DNA of 64,000 bases from Paramoeba atlantica (GCA_977017575.1 CDRNVI010000059.1:372001-436000); one strand, 5' to 3'. Shown: positions 9,364 to 21,943, numbered from the stretch's first letter. A program made the numbers and translations. The notes: generated from the letters alone by a model not told the origin.

Positions 9364-11387
9364 AACCTGGTTGATTCTGCCAGTAGTCATATGCTTGTTT
9401 CAAGGATTAAGCCATGCAAGCCTAAGAGTAACTGAGACAATAGGAGGTCTGCGAACGGCTCATTATATCAGAAATGATCTACCGGGAGAATTGCAGTGAA
9501 AACTGCTTGAATGGATAACTTCGCGAAAGGCGAAGCTAATACATGTACGTCACGTGACACATTCCATTCAACCACTGCGGGGAAACCCAAGGTGGGGAAT
9601 GTGGCTCGCGAATGGTTGGTACAAAGACCGACGCCAGTAATGGCAGTGTCGTAAATTGATGAATCAAACCATTCAGCAAAAGCGCACCTTTGGTGTGCGA
9701 GTCCCGACGAATTTCTGCCCTATCAGCTTTTGACGGTAGTGTAGTGGACTACCGTGGCGATAACGGGTACGGGGAATTAGGGTTCGATTCCGGAGAGGGA
9801 GCCTGAGAAACAGCTACCACTTCTACGGAGGGCAGCAGGCGCGTAAATTGCCCAATGCCAAATTGGTGAGGCAGCGAAGAGAAATAGCGTCCCCGCCTCT
9901 TTGAGTGTGGGGTTCGCAATGGGTGGTACGTAAACCCACCAACGAGTAACAATTGGAGGACAAGTCTGGTGCCAGCACCCGCGGTAATTCCAGCTCCAAT
10001 AGCGTATATTAACGTTGTTGCTGTTAAAGGGTTCGTAGTTGAATTCAGAGTGGTGAAAGTTTGCTGCCTCGGCAGCTCTTCCTCACCACTCTGTCCTAGA
10101 CGGGGCCGGAGTCTGCGGAAGCGTCCCTTCAGTGGTGACGTGGAAGCGGTTGGCCGAAGAGGCTAACATCCCACATGCAACGCATGTCGAGACCGCCCGT
10201 CGTTATCACTGTGAAGAAAACAGCGTGTTCAAAGCAGCCGCCTGCGGCTGGATGATAAAGCATGGAATGACAAAGCATCGACCACTGGGTCAGTCTTTTG
10301 TCGGTTTTTACGACCCAACATGGGTAATCGGTTGGCGAAGTGTTAATTTCCGTCACCTTGTGTGATGGAAAGCTTCGTCGAACACGGGATCAATGGGGGT
10401 TGTCGGGGGAAAACGTATCTGAGCGTGAGAGGTGAAATTCTTAGACCGCTCGGGGACGAACTTATGCGAAGGCATTTTCCAAGTATACCTTCATCAATCA
10501 AGAACTAAAGTGTGGAGATCGAAGATGATTAGATACCATTGTAGTCCACGACTGCAAACGATGACGCCCATGGATCGGATAGCATTTTGCTCTGATGGGA
10601 TCTTTTCGGCACTGCTCCCCCTTCAACGCGAAAGCTGAGGCTATGGTCTCATGGGGGAGTACGTTCGCAAGGCTGAAACTTAAAGAAATTGACGGAATGG
10701 CACCACCAGGCGTGGAGTGTGCGGTTTAATTTGACTCAACACGGGGAACCTTACCAGGACAGGACAACGGTAGGATTGACAGATTGAGAGTTCTTTCTTA
10801 ATTCGTTTGACGGTGGTGCATGGCCGCTTTTGGTCGGTGAAGTGATTTGTTTGGTTGATTCCTTTAACGGACGAGACCCAATCCGCTTACTAGGGGCACC
10901 ATCTACCGAAAGGTAAACGGAAGCGAGGGGATTCGTCCCACTCGTCTTCCCAGATAGTGCATCCCCTTCTTCGCGGCATTCCGTGCGCCTTAGCACGGTG
11001 GCATTTTGGGCAACAGCAGGTCCGTGATGCTCCTAAATGTCCTGGGCGACACGCGCACTACAATGACAAAGTGAATGAGTGAAGCCTTTTTGGTCCTTCT
11101 TCGAAAGAAGTGGGGAAACTGAGAAAACTCTGTCGTGCTTGGGATCGAAGCTTGCAATTATTCTTCTTGAACGAGGAATGCCTAGTAGACGTGCTTCATC
11201 AAAGCGCATTGACTACGTCCCTGCCATTTGTACACACCGCCCGTCGTTGTTACCGATGCCAGTTGGATAAAGGTTAACGGACTTGCGATCCCTTCGAGGA
11301 TTGTGGGAAAGTTAACCCATATTTAACTAGTAGAGGAAGCAAAAGTCGTAACAAGGTAGCTGTAGGTGAACCTGCAGCTGGATCATT
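9364..11387 (+). rRNA. 18S rRNA: 18S (small-subunit) rRNA
   Basis: Starts at the universal aacctggttgat and ends at gctggatcatt. Internal landmarks in order are the 530-loop region (gtgccagcacccgcggtaatt, about 9970), attagataccattgtagtcc (10529) and ggtgaattct-like and tttaatttgactcaacacgg (10726) regions, then gtacacaccgcccgtc (about 11231). Length is about 2.02 kb, somewhat longer than the usual 1.8 kb because of expanded variable regions, for example 10030-10130 and 10800-10980. The ends were set by homology to conserved termini and may be off by a few bases. Confidence 0.96.
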
Positions 11388-11641
11388 TCGAAAGTTTTCG
11401 AACCTTGAACAACAGGCACACCGTACGGTGCGTCCTAACACAGCCCTCCCGAGTGCTCGTTTGCGCTCGGGGAAGGGAAACCGTCTGTTCCAAACCCCGT
11501 TCGCGGGGTTTGGGGGGACTCTTTTTTTGTTCCTCCTCGTCGACGGCGCAAGCCGTAGACGGCTCAAGGGGGTTTACTCGGCCCGGTGCTACGCGTGGGG
11601 GGGAAACCCCCCACGCGCCCGGATGAAACCGAGTCATGTAT
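11388..11641 (+). other. ITS1
   Basis: Spacer between 18S and 5.8S. It contains a strong hairpin near 11591-11620 (cgcgtgggggg / ccccccacgcg). Boundaries follow from the adjacent rRNAs. Confidence 0.85.
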
Positions 11642-11798
11642 AACTTATGACGGTGGATGTCTTGGCTTCCCAATCGATGAAGGACGCGGCAATATGCGAT
11701 AATTCGTACGCATTGCAGAATCAAGCGTAGTACTAAACCTTTGAACGCAACATGTGTGCTGGGTCTCGCACTCAAGCACGTCCACAGTTCAGTGCCGA
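11642..11798 (+). rRNA. 5.8S rRNA: 5.8S rRNA
   Basis: Begins aacttatgacggtggatgtc and contains the conserved gacgcggcaatatgcgataa and cattgcagaatcaagcg segments. The end is estimated from the usual length of about 155 nt. Confidence 0.92.
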
Positions 11799-11869
11799 TA
11801 ACCTTGCTGGGGAACGACACGTGCCCTGAAATCGAATTCCGTTGGTGTCTCACACCAAAGAAACCATTT
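11799..11869 (+). other. ITS2
   Basis: Very short spacer (about 70 bp) between 5.8S and 28S. Its right edge is uncertain because the first bases of 28S pair with 5.8S and are poorly conserved. Confidence 0.65.
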
Positions 11870-13282
11870 TCAAGGCCTGAGCTGTGGTCGACCACCCGCT
11901 GAACTTAAGCATATCATTAAGCGGAGGAAAAGAAAACAACTGTGATTCCCCTAGTAGCGGCGAGCGAAGAGGGATTAGCCCAATCCGAATCGGATCACAT
12001 CCGAATTGTGGGGTAAGAGGTCTCAGGAAAGCCTGGACACTCGGACAAGTCTTCCTGGAACGGAGCGCCATAGAGGGTGAGAGCCCCTTGATCCGAGTCC
12101 TCCTCAGGCGGGATTAACTTGAGACTTGCGGAGTAGTACTGCTTGGGAATGCAGTGCGAAGGGCAGGTATACCTCTGCCAAGGCTAAATATCTTGGGAAG
12201 ACCGATAGCATACAAGTAGCGTGAGCGAAAGATGAAAAGCACTTTGGAGAGAGAGTGAAATAGCACCTGAAGCCGTCATAAGATAAGGGATGTACCACTA
12301 TCCAAGACGTGTGTAGGGCACCTCGGGGGCAACCCCGGGGTGTCTTCCGCACACGTCATGTCTGTCGCTGTTCCCACGCCGAGCAAGGGGGTTGGTGTGA
12401 TTTCGCACCTTCGTCACTTTTGTACTCGAGCGTGTGGTTGGGACAGTCTTACCCTTCGGGAGGGATGAAACGGTGGAGATCTCGGCTGCGGCTCCGTCCT
12501 GGGTTTGGAGCGTCTCCCGCCCTCGGGTGGGGGCCTCCGGCTCGGATGGGGTTCGCGGCAGGAGCTCCCGTGTTCGCTCTCCACAGACAGACTTTGAGAT
12601 GGCCATAGGCCACGATGGGGTTCATCCGCCCGTCTTGAAACACGGACCAAGGAGTCTAACAAGTATGCGAGTCATATACTGGAAAGGTATAAGGCGTACT
12701 GAAAGGGAAGCGCGTATGTCCGCGTGAGGTGTCAACCCGTTGTGCGGGGTTATGCCCCGCACCCGGGTGCAACACCGGCCGAGACTTGGCCATGGGCCGG
12801 GTTTTTGAGCCTGAGCATACATGTTGGGACCCGAAAGGTGGTGATCTATGCCTGAACAGGACGAAGCCGAGGGAAACCTGGGTGGAGGTCCGTAGCGATG
12901 TTGACGTGCAAATCACTCGTTGGATTTGGGTATAGGGGCGAAAGACTCATCGAACCACCTAGTAGCTGGTTCACCCCGAAGTTTCCCTCAGGATAGCTGG
13001 TGACAGTAAAGCAGTCGTGTGCGGTAAAGCAAATGATTAGAGGCATTGGCTTCAATTTGATGTCGACCTATTCTCAAACTTTAAACGTGCACAGCATTTG
13101 GCTTGCTTTCATGAAGCCAAAGGTAATGGATGATGTCACCAAGTGGGCCTCTTTCGGTAAGCGGAACAGGCGATGCGGAATGCTCCGCAAGGGAACTTAA
13201 GGCGCCTAAGTGCGGGCTCATAGATACCATGAAGGGTGTTCGTTGATCTAGACAGCAGGACGGTGGCCATGGAAGTCGGAAT

Positions 13283-13316
<34 letters not shown>

Positions 13317-14410
13317 TCAACCAGCCCCGAAAATGGATGGCGCTCAAGCCCGCCGCCGACAGTTCCCCGGAACTGTAACTGTGGGAGGGCACAAGAAACA
13401 CAGTTCCGTGTAGGGGTGCGTGGAGGCAAAGCTGCGAAGCCTTTGGCGTGAGCCTGGGTGGAGCTGCCTCTAGTGCAGATCTTGGTTGTAGTAGCGAATA
13501 TTCAACTGCGGAAATTCCGCGATATATCGTTGAAGGCTGAAGTGGGGAAGGGTTTCGTGTCAACGGCGATCGGACACGAGTCACTCGGTACTAAAGCCAA
13601 CGTTGGACCGCACTTGTGGAACGGGGTGATGGCCGCCCGGGCGCCGCGTTCGCTCACCTCGTGTGGGCGGGCGTCGATGCCTGGGAACTCTACGGCTCCA
13701 CCCAGTTGGCTGAAAGTAAAGCGGGCTTAACATTCCCGCAGCTGACCATGGGAATTTGAGGCGGTAACGCTTTTGAGACGATGCTGGTGACAGTGTGGGA
13801 CGGGCCCGGAAGAGTTCTCTTTTCTTTTGAATGGACTTCCCCCTCCGTTGAGTTCGCGTCGTGCGGTGACGCGGAAGGGGATCCAGCAAAGCCATGCATT
13901 TGTGCGTGGTAGGGAAACCGTCTCACGCTTCAGAAAAAGCCAGCGGGGTCCTATTTCCTGATGGCAGGCCGTACCCATATCCGCATCCGGTCCCCAAGCT
14001 TAGAAAGCTCTAGCCAATAGAACAAGGTAGTCTAAGGGAAGTCGGCAAATTAGATGCGTATGCTCGCGAGAAGCATTGGCTCTGAAGGCAAAGCTGTTGG
14101 GAGCCGGCAAGTCCCTGGGCTCAAGGTCCTGGCTGACGTGCCCGCGTCGCGTGCTCCGCCCGCCTTGCGTGGGTGGGGCGTGTGTGCTGCGGTGTCACGC
14201 TTGACGGGGCCTCCAGGGACTACGCCGACCCTTCGGGGACGGTGCAGCCGGGCAAACTCTCACAGCGCTGAATTGCTGTTTCAGAACTGCTTACCAAGGG
14301 GAATCCAACTGTATAATTAAAACACAGGCTTGCGACGCAGCCAAGTGCTGTATGACGCAAGCTGATTTCTGCCCAGTGCTCTGAATGTCAATGTGACGAG
14401 ATTCACCTAC

Positions 14411-14467
<57 letters not shown>

Positions 14468-15212
14468 TTCTAATTAGAGACGCGCATGAATGGATTAATG
14501 AGATTCCCACTGTCCCTAGCTACCATCTAGCGAACCAACTGCGTCAAGGGAACGGTCTTGAATGATTAAGCGGGGAAAGAAGACCCTGTTGAGTTTGACT
14601 CCAGTCTCAGTTTGCCGGGCGACATAGGAGGTGTAGTCATAGGTGGGAGGTGCTCGAAAGGGTGCCGGTTCTGAAAAACCACTTCTTTTATCGTTGCTCG
14701 GCAAATCCAATGATAAGGCAAAGGGAGTTATGTCTTAAGGGGCTTCACGGCTCCCAGGGCATTCGTGCACCGTCCGAGTCCTACGGGAAATTCAACGGTG
14801 CCAACTCACCTGTTGTAGCTCTAAACCCAGGTGCGGATGTACCAGGGTGAGCCTATGTTTGGAGACAAGACTGAGATGGGGAGTTTGGCTGGGGCGGCAT
14901 ATCTGCTAAACGACAACGCAGGTGTCCTAAGGCGAGCTCAGTGAGGACAGAAACCTCACGTGGCGCACAAGGGCAAAAGCTCGCTTGATCTTAGACTTTC
15001 AGTACGAGTCTAGAATGTGAAAGCATGGCCAGCGATCCTTTGAGCACGTACATTCAGGTATAATGCCAGAGGTGTCATAAAAATTACCACAGGGATAACT
15101 GGCTTGTGGCAGCCAAGCGTTCCTAGCGACGTTGCCGTTTGATCCTTCGATGTCGGCTCTTCCTAGCCTTGCGCCGCAGTTGACGCAAAGGGTCGGATTG
15201 TTCACCCGGATG

Positions 15213-15256
<44 letters not shown>

Positions 15257-15500
15257 TTACCCTACTTAATCAAACATTTCGGCAGGTTTGCCGAGGGAAA
15301 TACGAAGTAGTACGAGAGGAACTTTCGTTTCGCCTCCCTAGCAACAGCGGCCCTTTGAAAAGAGGCGCCGCAAGACCACCAGGCGATGATTAACAGCTGA
15401 ACGCCTCTTAAGCTGGAAATCAATCCCGAAGCAAACTTGGGCCTTCTAGGCCACTTGGGCGCAAAACGCGAGCGCGAAAACCATAATTACTCAAGTAATA
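11870..15500 (+). rRNA. 28S rRNA: 28S (large-subunit) rRNA, unfragmented
   Basis: Landmarks in order are cccgctgaacttaagcatat (11891), ccgaagtttccctcaggata (about 12976), taactatgactctcttaagg (about 14432), the ggataactggcttgtggcag region (about 15093), the sarcin-ricin loop tagtacgagaggaac (about 15309) and gaacgcctcttaag (about 15399). No internal transcribed spacers that would split the molecule are evident, so it is a single 28S of about 3.6 kb. The 3' end is estimated. Confidence 0.93.
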
Positions 15501-15554
15501 CGCGCGGTAGTAACCCTACCCCTATGAAAGAGCGGAGCGTCCAATCACACCCGG

Positions 15555-16570
15555 AACAGACGATTCCTTATGCACGACCTGGTGTAAGTGTTGGAGGAAC
15601 CTCGGTTCCGACTCACTGAGCCCGTGTACGTGCCCATAGGTGCAATTTTGCAATTCAATCTACCTAACAAGGAGTAGGTAACAAGGCCTAACTTAGGCAA
15701 CAACAAGGCAATAGTCTTGACACACACACTCAGATCCCTGCATGGGATCTCACAAACGTGCATTCCATATAAACAACCACAGGGGTGGTCAATAAAAAAG
15801 GACCCCACATTCTCGTCACCAACATCCACGGTGAGTCCTGCACAACCCTCTCTCTTCAAGCTTATACAGCTTCCTCACTATATAAATGAAACAGATGTAG
15901 AGCACATAGCAGGTGTGCTATGTGTGATCATGTGTTGATACACTCTCACTCCACGGTCAAGTCTCAACAACCTCATGGTTGGGTCAGACACCCACTCACA
16001 CGACAACAAAGTCCTTATGCACGACCTGGTGTAAGTGTTGGAGGAACCTCGGTTCCGACTCACTGAGCCCGTGTACGTGCCCATAGGTGCAATTTTGCAA
16101 TTCAATCTACCTAACAAGGAGTAAACAAAGATAACACAAAGGTGTTATGCCTTGATCACAGAGACAAAACCGTCTCGATCACAAAGACTCCGCATTACAG
16201 TGTGGGGATCTCAGGAACGTGCTTCTCATGTGCACAAGAATGTATGTGTTCCACATGCACGAGAGGTACATAAAGCGCTTCATGGTAGTCTCATGGTTGG
16301 GTCAGACACCCACTCACACGACAACAAAGTCTTTATGCACGACCTGGTGTAAGTGTTGGAGGAATCTCCTTAACAAAGATATAGGAGTAAACAAAGGCCA
16401 TGTCTTGATCACAAAGACGCTCCGCATTACGGCGTGGAGATCTCAGGAACGTGCTTCTCATGTGCACAAGAACATGTGTGAATCAACACACTACCTTCTT
16501 ACTTAACCTCTTTTACACACAGCTTGGGTCTTACGGCATACACAAGAGTAGGTGCATACGACGCATAAGA
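15555..16570. repeat. IGS block repeats downstream of 28S
   Basis: Overlapping, shuffled copies of a spacer block. The module ccttatgcacgacctggtgt-aagtgttggagga occurs near 15567, 16013 and 16332 (and 5996). Its companions cgtgtacgtgcccataggtg-caattttgcaattc (15623, 16070) and catggttgggtcagacaccc (15972, 16292, and 5958) occur two or three times. The last unit (16289-16570) matches 5956-6249. No gene is seen. Confidence 0.85.
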
Positions 16571-17239
16571 CAAAAAAATCAGAATGATCTAGTTGAAAGA
16601 ACCTCCGTTCCGACTCACTGTACTACCACTTTGTTCCACAGATCGCTCTGTTTTTAACCGGATGGGAGTGGCTTAGTATGATTGAAATGGATTGAATGCG
16701 TAACGACGCCTCCAATCCCTCCACCGAGGCACGGCATCCACACCGCAGTGAGGATGATGCGTGCGCAAGAGTTAGTACTGTCTGAGAATAAAAAAATCAA
16801 CAAGGTACAGAAACTGTATCTCTATCGTTACCGTGTACATGCCTCTAAGTGCAATTTCGCAAATCAACGAAAACAAATGATCCTTCACAGGGCAGACATA
16901 CTCATGACTCTGCTTTCAAGGCACTGCAGTCATGAGCTGCAGTCATTTTGGGGGCGAGGTTGTCCAGTGATTGACTGCTCGTTACACTCGCTTAGCGATG
17001 AATTCCGATCCTTCATCCCTTCGTCAAAGTCATCCCACTTCCGATTTACGTCATCTATCTTCCCGGAATACGGGAAATTCGTTTTTGAGTGGGAATGTTC
17101 TATGAGAGAGAAAGCACTGAGTATGGAGAGGAAAGCTAGTGAACAAGAGAGCCAAACTACAAATTTTATAAGTAGTGCACGTGAATTTGTTCCGTACATC
17201 GATAAGTAGCGTACCTGGATAAGTAGCGTGCTTGGGGGC
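16571..17239. other. IGS without recognised features
   Basis: A 175-codon frame (16682-17209) lies here but starts at an isolated ATG, matches no family I know, and sits in rDNA spacer. I do not call it a gene. A word ttagtgggaagcaatttgcg follows at 17395 and 17560 and also appears in the array at 44804-45090. Confidence 0.5.
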
Positions 17240-18420
17240 ACAGATGGGCGTTGTAGTAGTTTGGATGAGTACTCATCGAAACGACCTCTGCACATGGTAC
17301 TTTGGATGAGTACTTTTCACTATATTACCAACGTCTGACTCTGTAAGGCTAAACTGTGAACGTAGCCCTGGGACACGTGTGCTTCTCTCTAGATTCGTGG
17401 GAAGCAATTTGCGAAGCCCAACTACTTGATAACAAATTTTAGTACCCATTTTGGCCGCGCGGGGGCCCCCGCGTGAGCGGGGGTGCGCGCGGCCGCGAAA
17501 CGGCGAGGGCCCGCGTGAGCGGGCCTGAGCCGTACCCCGCGTAGGATTCCCCTGTGCGTCGTTAGTGGGAAGCAATTTGCGAAGCTCACCGATTTTCGTA
17601 GTTTTCTCTACGCAGGCGTTGTCAACGTATGTAGTGAAGTGTAGGATACTGAACGCACGGAAAACGAAAATCAAAAAAAAATCTTGGGTGTTCCACAAAA
17701 GTCCTTGACTTATGCAAAAGTCCTTGACTTCCACCGGCGCTGAGAACCTATGTCTGCCACTTCCGCAGGATTGTGTATTTTTGTACTATATTGCATCACC
17801 TATAACCTGGCAACAATTTACGTGATTGCTGACTACGGAAGAAAGTACTCATGAGATGCGCCACGGAAGAAAGTACTCATCCAAAGTACCATGTGCAGAG
17901 GTCGTTTCAATGAGTACTCATCCAAACTACCATGTGAAGAGGTCGTTTCGATGAGTACTCATCCAAACTACCATGTGAAGAGGTCGTTTCGATGAGTACT
18001 CATCCAAACTACCATGTTAAGAGGTCGTTTCAATGAGTACTCATCCAAACTACCATGTGAAGAGGTCGTTTCAATGAGTACTCATCCAAACTACCATGTG
18101 AAGAGGTCGTTTCAATGAGTACGCATCCAAACTACCATGTGAAGAGGTCGTTTCAATGAGTACTCATCCAAACTACCATGTGAAGAGGTCGTTTCAATGA
18201 GTACTCATCCAAACTACCATGTGAAGAGGTCATTTCGATGAGTACTCATCCAAACTACCATTACAACGCGATTTATGGTAGTTTGGATGAGTACTTCCAT
18301 TTTCGTCGGAGGCCGGTGATAGTAGTTTGGATGAGTACTCATCGAAACTACCACAACCCCCTAGGAGGTAATGGTAGTTTGGATGAGTACTCATCGGAAC
18401 TACCACAATCCCCACAGATG
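17240..18420. repeat. 41-bp IGS satellite with ATGAGTACTCAT palindrome
   Basis: About nine direct 41-bp units run from about 17860 to 18262 (gaggtcgtttca followed by atgagtactcatccaaacta). Flanking degenerate or inverted units lie at 17240-17325 and 18262-18415. Each unit contains the perfect 12-bp palindrome ATGAGTACTCAT, and flanking units add gtagtttggatgagtactca inversions. The intervening 17330-17850 is single-copy apart from a GC-rich hairpin at 17455-17545 (ggccgcgcggg and its complement). Confidence 0.88.
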
Positions 18421-18426
18421 CATCGA

Positions 18427-18521
18427 GCTCCCTCTGAAAAAGTGACAGCTGGCCACCCTATGAAAAAGTGGCCACCTGGCCCCGCTTTGAAGAAGTGGCC
18501 ACCTGGCCACCCTATGAAAAA
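18427..18521. repeat. Remnant of the 27-bp satellite before the right IGS module
   Basis: Three degenerate units (gtgacagctggccaccctat and similar) directly precede the right copy of the 1 kb module, as the main array precedes the left copy. The array is shorter by about 2 kb on this side. Confidence 0.88.
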
Positions 18522-19553
18522 GTGTGGTGTCCGGGTGATAGCCAGGCACGATCCAAAATTTACTGCTTTTAGCCGCGTGCTCCAGGCTATGAAATCATAG
18601 CTTTTGCCGCACTGCACACTTTTTAGGCTGTGCGCACTACGGACGGCACATCGGCCAAGCATCCAATGATCATTTGTTAGTGTGTATGGGTATTTACCCT
18701 AGTTTCCTAGTGTTTCGTTGTGTTAACACTGGGTAACTCCATACGCGGGAAAGAATCTGTCCTACTTTTTTAGCACCTTGATTTATTGGTGACGGGCAGA
18801 CTCTTTCCGCGGCATTCCTCACACCCTAGTTCTTTGGCGCCTTGTTTTGTTGCCGCCGGGTGCTGGAATTGCTATTTTTGGAGATGAAAAAGGTCCAAAA
18901 AGTTGTTCACCCACTCACTGTAATCCTGTAAGAAACCCCTTTTGTCCTACAAGTGGGGTCGTAGCGCAAGCTTCTCTCGCGAGAGACTTCCCTATGTCGG
19001 TCCTCGTACTCTTTTGAAGCGGGGCTGAGACAACTTTCACACCGTTGGCGGTGCAGGTGGTGAAAGAGAAAAAATTAGAGATCAGCAATGAGGGGATTCA
19101 CGCGGCGACGTAGGCATTGAACAAGGGTTTTCTTTCTCAAAAGTTTCTACAGAAAGTGTGTGTTTCCACTCACGCACCTCACTGGAGACACCCCATTAAC
19201 TGGGTAGCGCGAGACTTGCTAACCAACGCTTAAGTGAATCTCGTGTTGCGTCAGGCTCTGCTTTGCTTGTATTCGCTAAAACTACACTGCTCCGGATTGT
19301 TAGAATTGAAGATTTTTATGCTTTGGTCTCTGCTGGAGATGGGGTAGGATTATCTCTCCCACCTGACACATCCAAAAGGATATCTAGACAACATCATCCC
19401 GTTCGGTTAATAAGAAAGGGGTGCTTAACGAAAAAGTGGTGCTTAGCAAAGAAGGGGTGGGTTGCCTGGAAAAGTAACGTACCTTCTTGGTTTCCCGAAA
19501 CGATTTATTCCGTGAGATCCCGATGATTGCGGGCTCCTTAGTCCTTCCCGAGA
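18522..19553. repeat. ~1 kb IGS module, right copy
   Basis: Direct repeat of 7886-8906. It carries copies of motifs II-IV at 18684-18868. Beyond tagtccttcccgaga the sequence diverges and no 18S follows, so this is where the rDNA locus ends in this direction. Confidence 0.85.
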
Positions 19554-20585
19554 AGAAGCGCACCCAGTTGCTCTTTTGTCAAATTTCGATAACTGTGAGA
19601 AACAAGCAACAACGACGGCCTCAGTTTGGATCTTCCGCGACAAGAACATGGCGGGTAACTGGATAAGCAAGAGTGGAAGTAGAGTTCATCGATGCGCTAA
19701 AAGAAAATTGTATTTCGCATAGTTTATGATCACACTTATAACTCTTGAAAGCCTAAGTTCGTACAGAAATTGTTGGAAGTGGTTCATATAGAATTACACA
19801 GTTGAACATTATAAACCCAGCTTCATCAAAAATGGCCCCCCACTTTTGTTTCGTACAAATGTCCGTTTGAGCTGATTTTTGTACCATTTTGCAGATCTCA
19901 CAGGAACTTTGCGCGCTTACAGAGAACACCGCAACAGAGAACACCGATTTTTTATAATGTACAATTACAATTTTTTTTCACTCTTCCGCCTTTCAATCTT
20001 ATACACTTAGGACCAACTTAGGACCGTATTGTCGACCACATTTTGAGATAAACAAGACCACACTTTATGTACACATCGGATGAATGAAGGCTTATCCGAT
20101 GGGGTCTGTTCGTAGAAATATATAATGAGGGGGGAATCTACCTCGCTCAATGTTTTTACTTACGTCATACTCGTCATACATGTGTCAAACATTAATCCTC
20201 CAACGATTCCTTCCAACGATTCGGTTCGTCCGGGCCGCGGAAAGTACATACGTAAACGTTCGGCTTTCCAGGAAGTGGTTTCAAGTGAGAAGATCCGTGT
20301 CCTTTACAAGAAGGAGGAGAAAGCAAGCCATGATTACTCATCCAGGTCTCTAAGCGTCTACCCTCTAGAATATCACGCACACTTCGCCACGTAAGGCCGA
20401 ATGCGAACCCCAAGCATCCAGTGCACAAGGGGCAAAAAATATAATAGTTGGGCCTAGCCTCCACACACGTAAACTAGGTGTCGTAGTATAGGGAAACAAT
20501 ACGCCTACTTTTAAAGTGAAGTAATACACTTTTAGTGAAGTAATATTCTCTTGAGTACTTGTCATTTTTTAACTTATTTTAACTC
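19554..20585. other. Right flank of the rDNA locus
   Basis: Single-copy sequence between the rDNA and NOP53. No gene is recognised; open frames are short and unsupported. Confidence 0.55.
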
Positions 20586-21536
20586 ATGCTTACCCAACAC
20601 GAATTATCTAAGAGTAGCATGCAAACTGAAAGTGTTTACGACATTTGGGCCTCCGATCATGGCAACAACTTGTGCGAATCCAAACTTTCTGACAACGAAA
20701 ATGCACTCGAGGATAAAAAACTGGATGAGGCGTTTGCTGGATTGAAACCGAAGCGGTCGGCTCGCACGGTGCTACCCCCCGTGCCTGTATTTTCATCTCA
20801 CCCTAAACACGTGTCCGATGGTGTGGATTTTTCGTATGCCTCACCCTCCTATCCCCACTCGGGTCAGTCCATTAACCCCGACCCCGTGGAGCATGAAAAA
20901 GCACTTCAACTCGCTGTGGCGATGCTTTCTAAAAAAGAGGAGAAGCAAAAAAGGGTCCTTGCTCGTATCCGTGGCGCTGATCTTAAAAAATCCACGAATG
21001 ACGCTCGTCCGGTCGAGTCTCCAATTCTTGAGGAGATAGCCAACGACGAATCCCTACAAAACGTAAATTCGCGTCGAAAAACAAAAAAAGAGCGTAGACT
21101 TCACCGTGAGCGTAAAATTCATCTCTCCATGGCCTCCAAGCAGCAAACCCGACAACGGGTTCTTGAAAAAGATATTCAAAACATTGAAAAGTACAAAAAG
21201 GAGATCGAGAACAAAATAAAAGCGCGTGAGGCCCCACGTGGTTTACCCCAGCGTAATCGAAAGTACGGGAAGCACGCTGTACTTCGTAGGGCGATGGATA
21301 TCCTGCCGGAGGCCCCCGAGTGTCTCCGGGACGCCTCCGGGGGCTCCACCCACCCCCTGGAGGAGATGTACGAGAGGGCGCAGTGCCAGGGGAGGGTGGA
21401 GGCCACACGGAAGCACACCGCGAAGACGCGGAGGGTTTCCCGCTCACGCTGGGTTTGGGTCTCCGATGACAAGCACCATGTCACGCGACAAGGGCCCGCG
21501 GCCACGGATGAGGGGTCGCGTAAAAGAAAGCGGTGA
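20586..21536 (+). CDS. NOP53: Nop53/GLTSCR2-like 60S ribosome assembly factor
   Basis: The 316-residue basic protein shows three Nop53 hallmarks in order: a YDIWA motif near residues 18-22 (family: D-(L/I)-W), HSGQSINPDPVEHEKALQLA at about 91-110 (family PG-x-SYNP-x-x-x-Hxxll), and a basic RKTKKERRLHRERK stretch at about 163-176. The C-terminus is Arg/Lys-rich. In yeast and human, Nop53 is nucleolar, acts in late 60S maturation and recruits the Mtr4-exosome for 5.8S/ITS2 processing; the short W-containing motif resembles the Mtr4-binding motif. Length is below yeast Nop53 (about 455). The ATG at 20586 follows an in-frame AT-rich leader. Codons switch to GC-rich from about 21295. Confidence 0.75.
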   Translation: MLTQHELSKSSMQTESVYDIWASDHGNNLCESKLSDNENALEDKKLDEAFAGLKPKRSARTVLPPVPVFSSHPKHVSDGVDFSYASPSYPHSGQSINPDPVEHEKALQLAVAMLSKKEEKQKRVLARIRGADLKKSTNDARPVESPILEEIANDESLQNVNSRRKTKKERRLHRERKIHLSMASKQQTRQRVLEKDIQNIEKYKKEIENKIKAREAPRGLPQRNRKYGKHAVLRRAMDILPEAPECLRDASGGSTHPLEEMYERAQCQGRVEATRKHTAKTRRVSRSRWVWVSDDKHHVTRQGPAATDEGSRKRKR

Positions 21537-21943
21537 AGTCAGGAAATTTGTAGGGTTGTTGCGGGCTGACTTCCACGTGAGTAACAGGCTGAGGAAAGCG
21601 GAGTGAACGCATCACAAAGGTAGTCTTGGTGTCGGGGCCATTGAAATGCTACGTGACCTGATGCCTCAGACTGCTTTGTGTACTCTTCGTATTTAAGCAT
21701 AGTCGTTGCGCTGGTCGGAAGTTTTGATATTTTTTGTGTGGTAGTTTTGGGTATTTCATGTTTTACACTTTTTCTCATGAGTTTGTATTGATCTAGAAAT
21801 ATCGGTCACAACTTGGTCTTGTGTAAACAAACATATCTCTATTTTGTGTGTTTGCACGACATGTATGCGGTATTTCGTATTTCAACGTGGTTAGATGCTA
21901 GTGAGACGGTTGCTTTTCCTTTTTTCAAACATTTCCCGCTCAA
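21537..21943. other. Intergenic spacer
   Basis: About 400 bp between NOP53 and the capping enzyme, T-rich before the next ATG. No gene or repeat is recognised. Confidence 0.55.

Noticed and set aside
9749-15205. Many open frames of 60-170 codons within the rRNA genes
   Set aside because: They lie in 18S, 5.8S or 28S sequence on either strand, whose conserved landmarks explain the DNA.
16682-17209. 175-codon frame in the spacer downstream of 28S
   Set aside because: Single copy, no recognisable family, embedded in rDNA spacer; not enough to support a gene.
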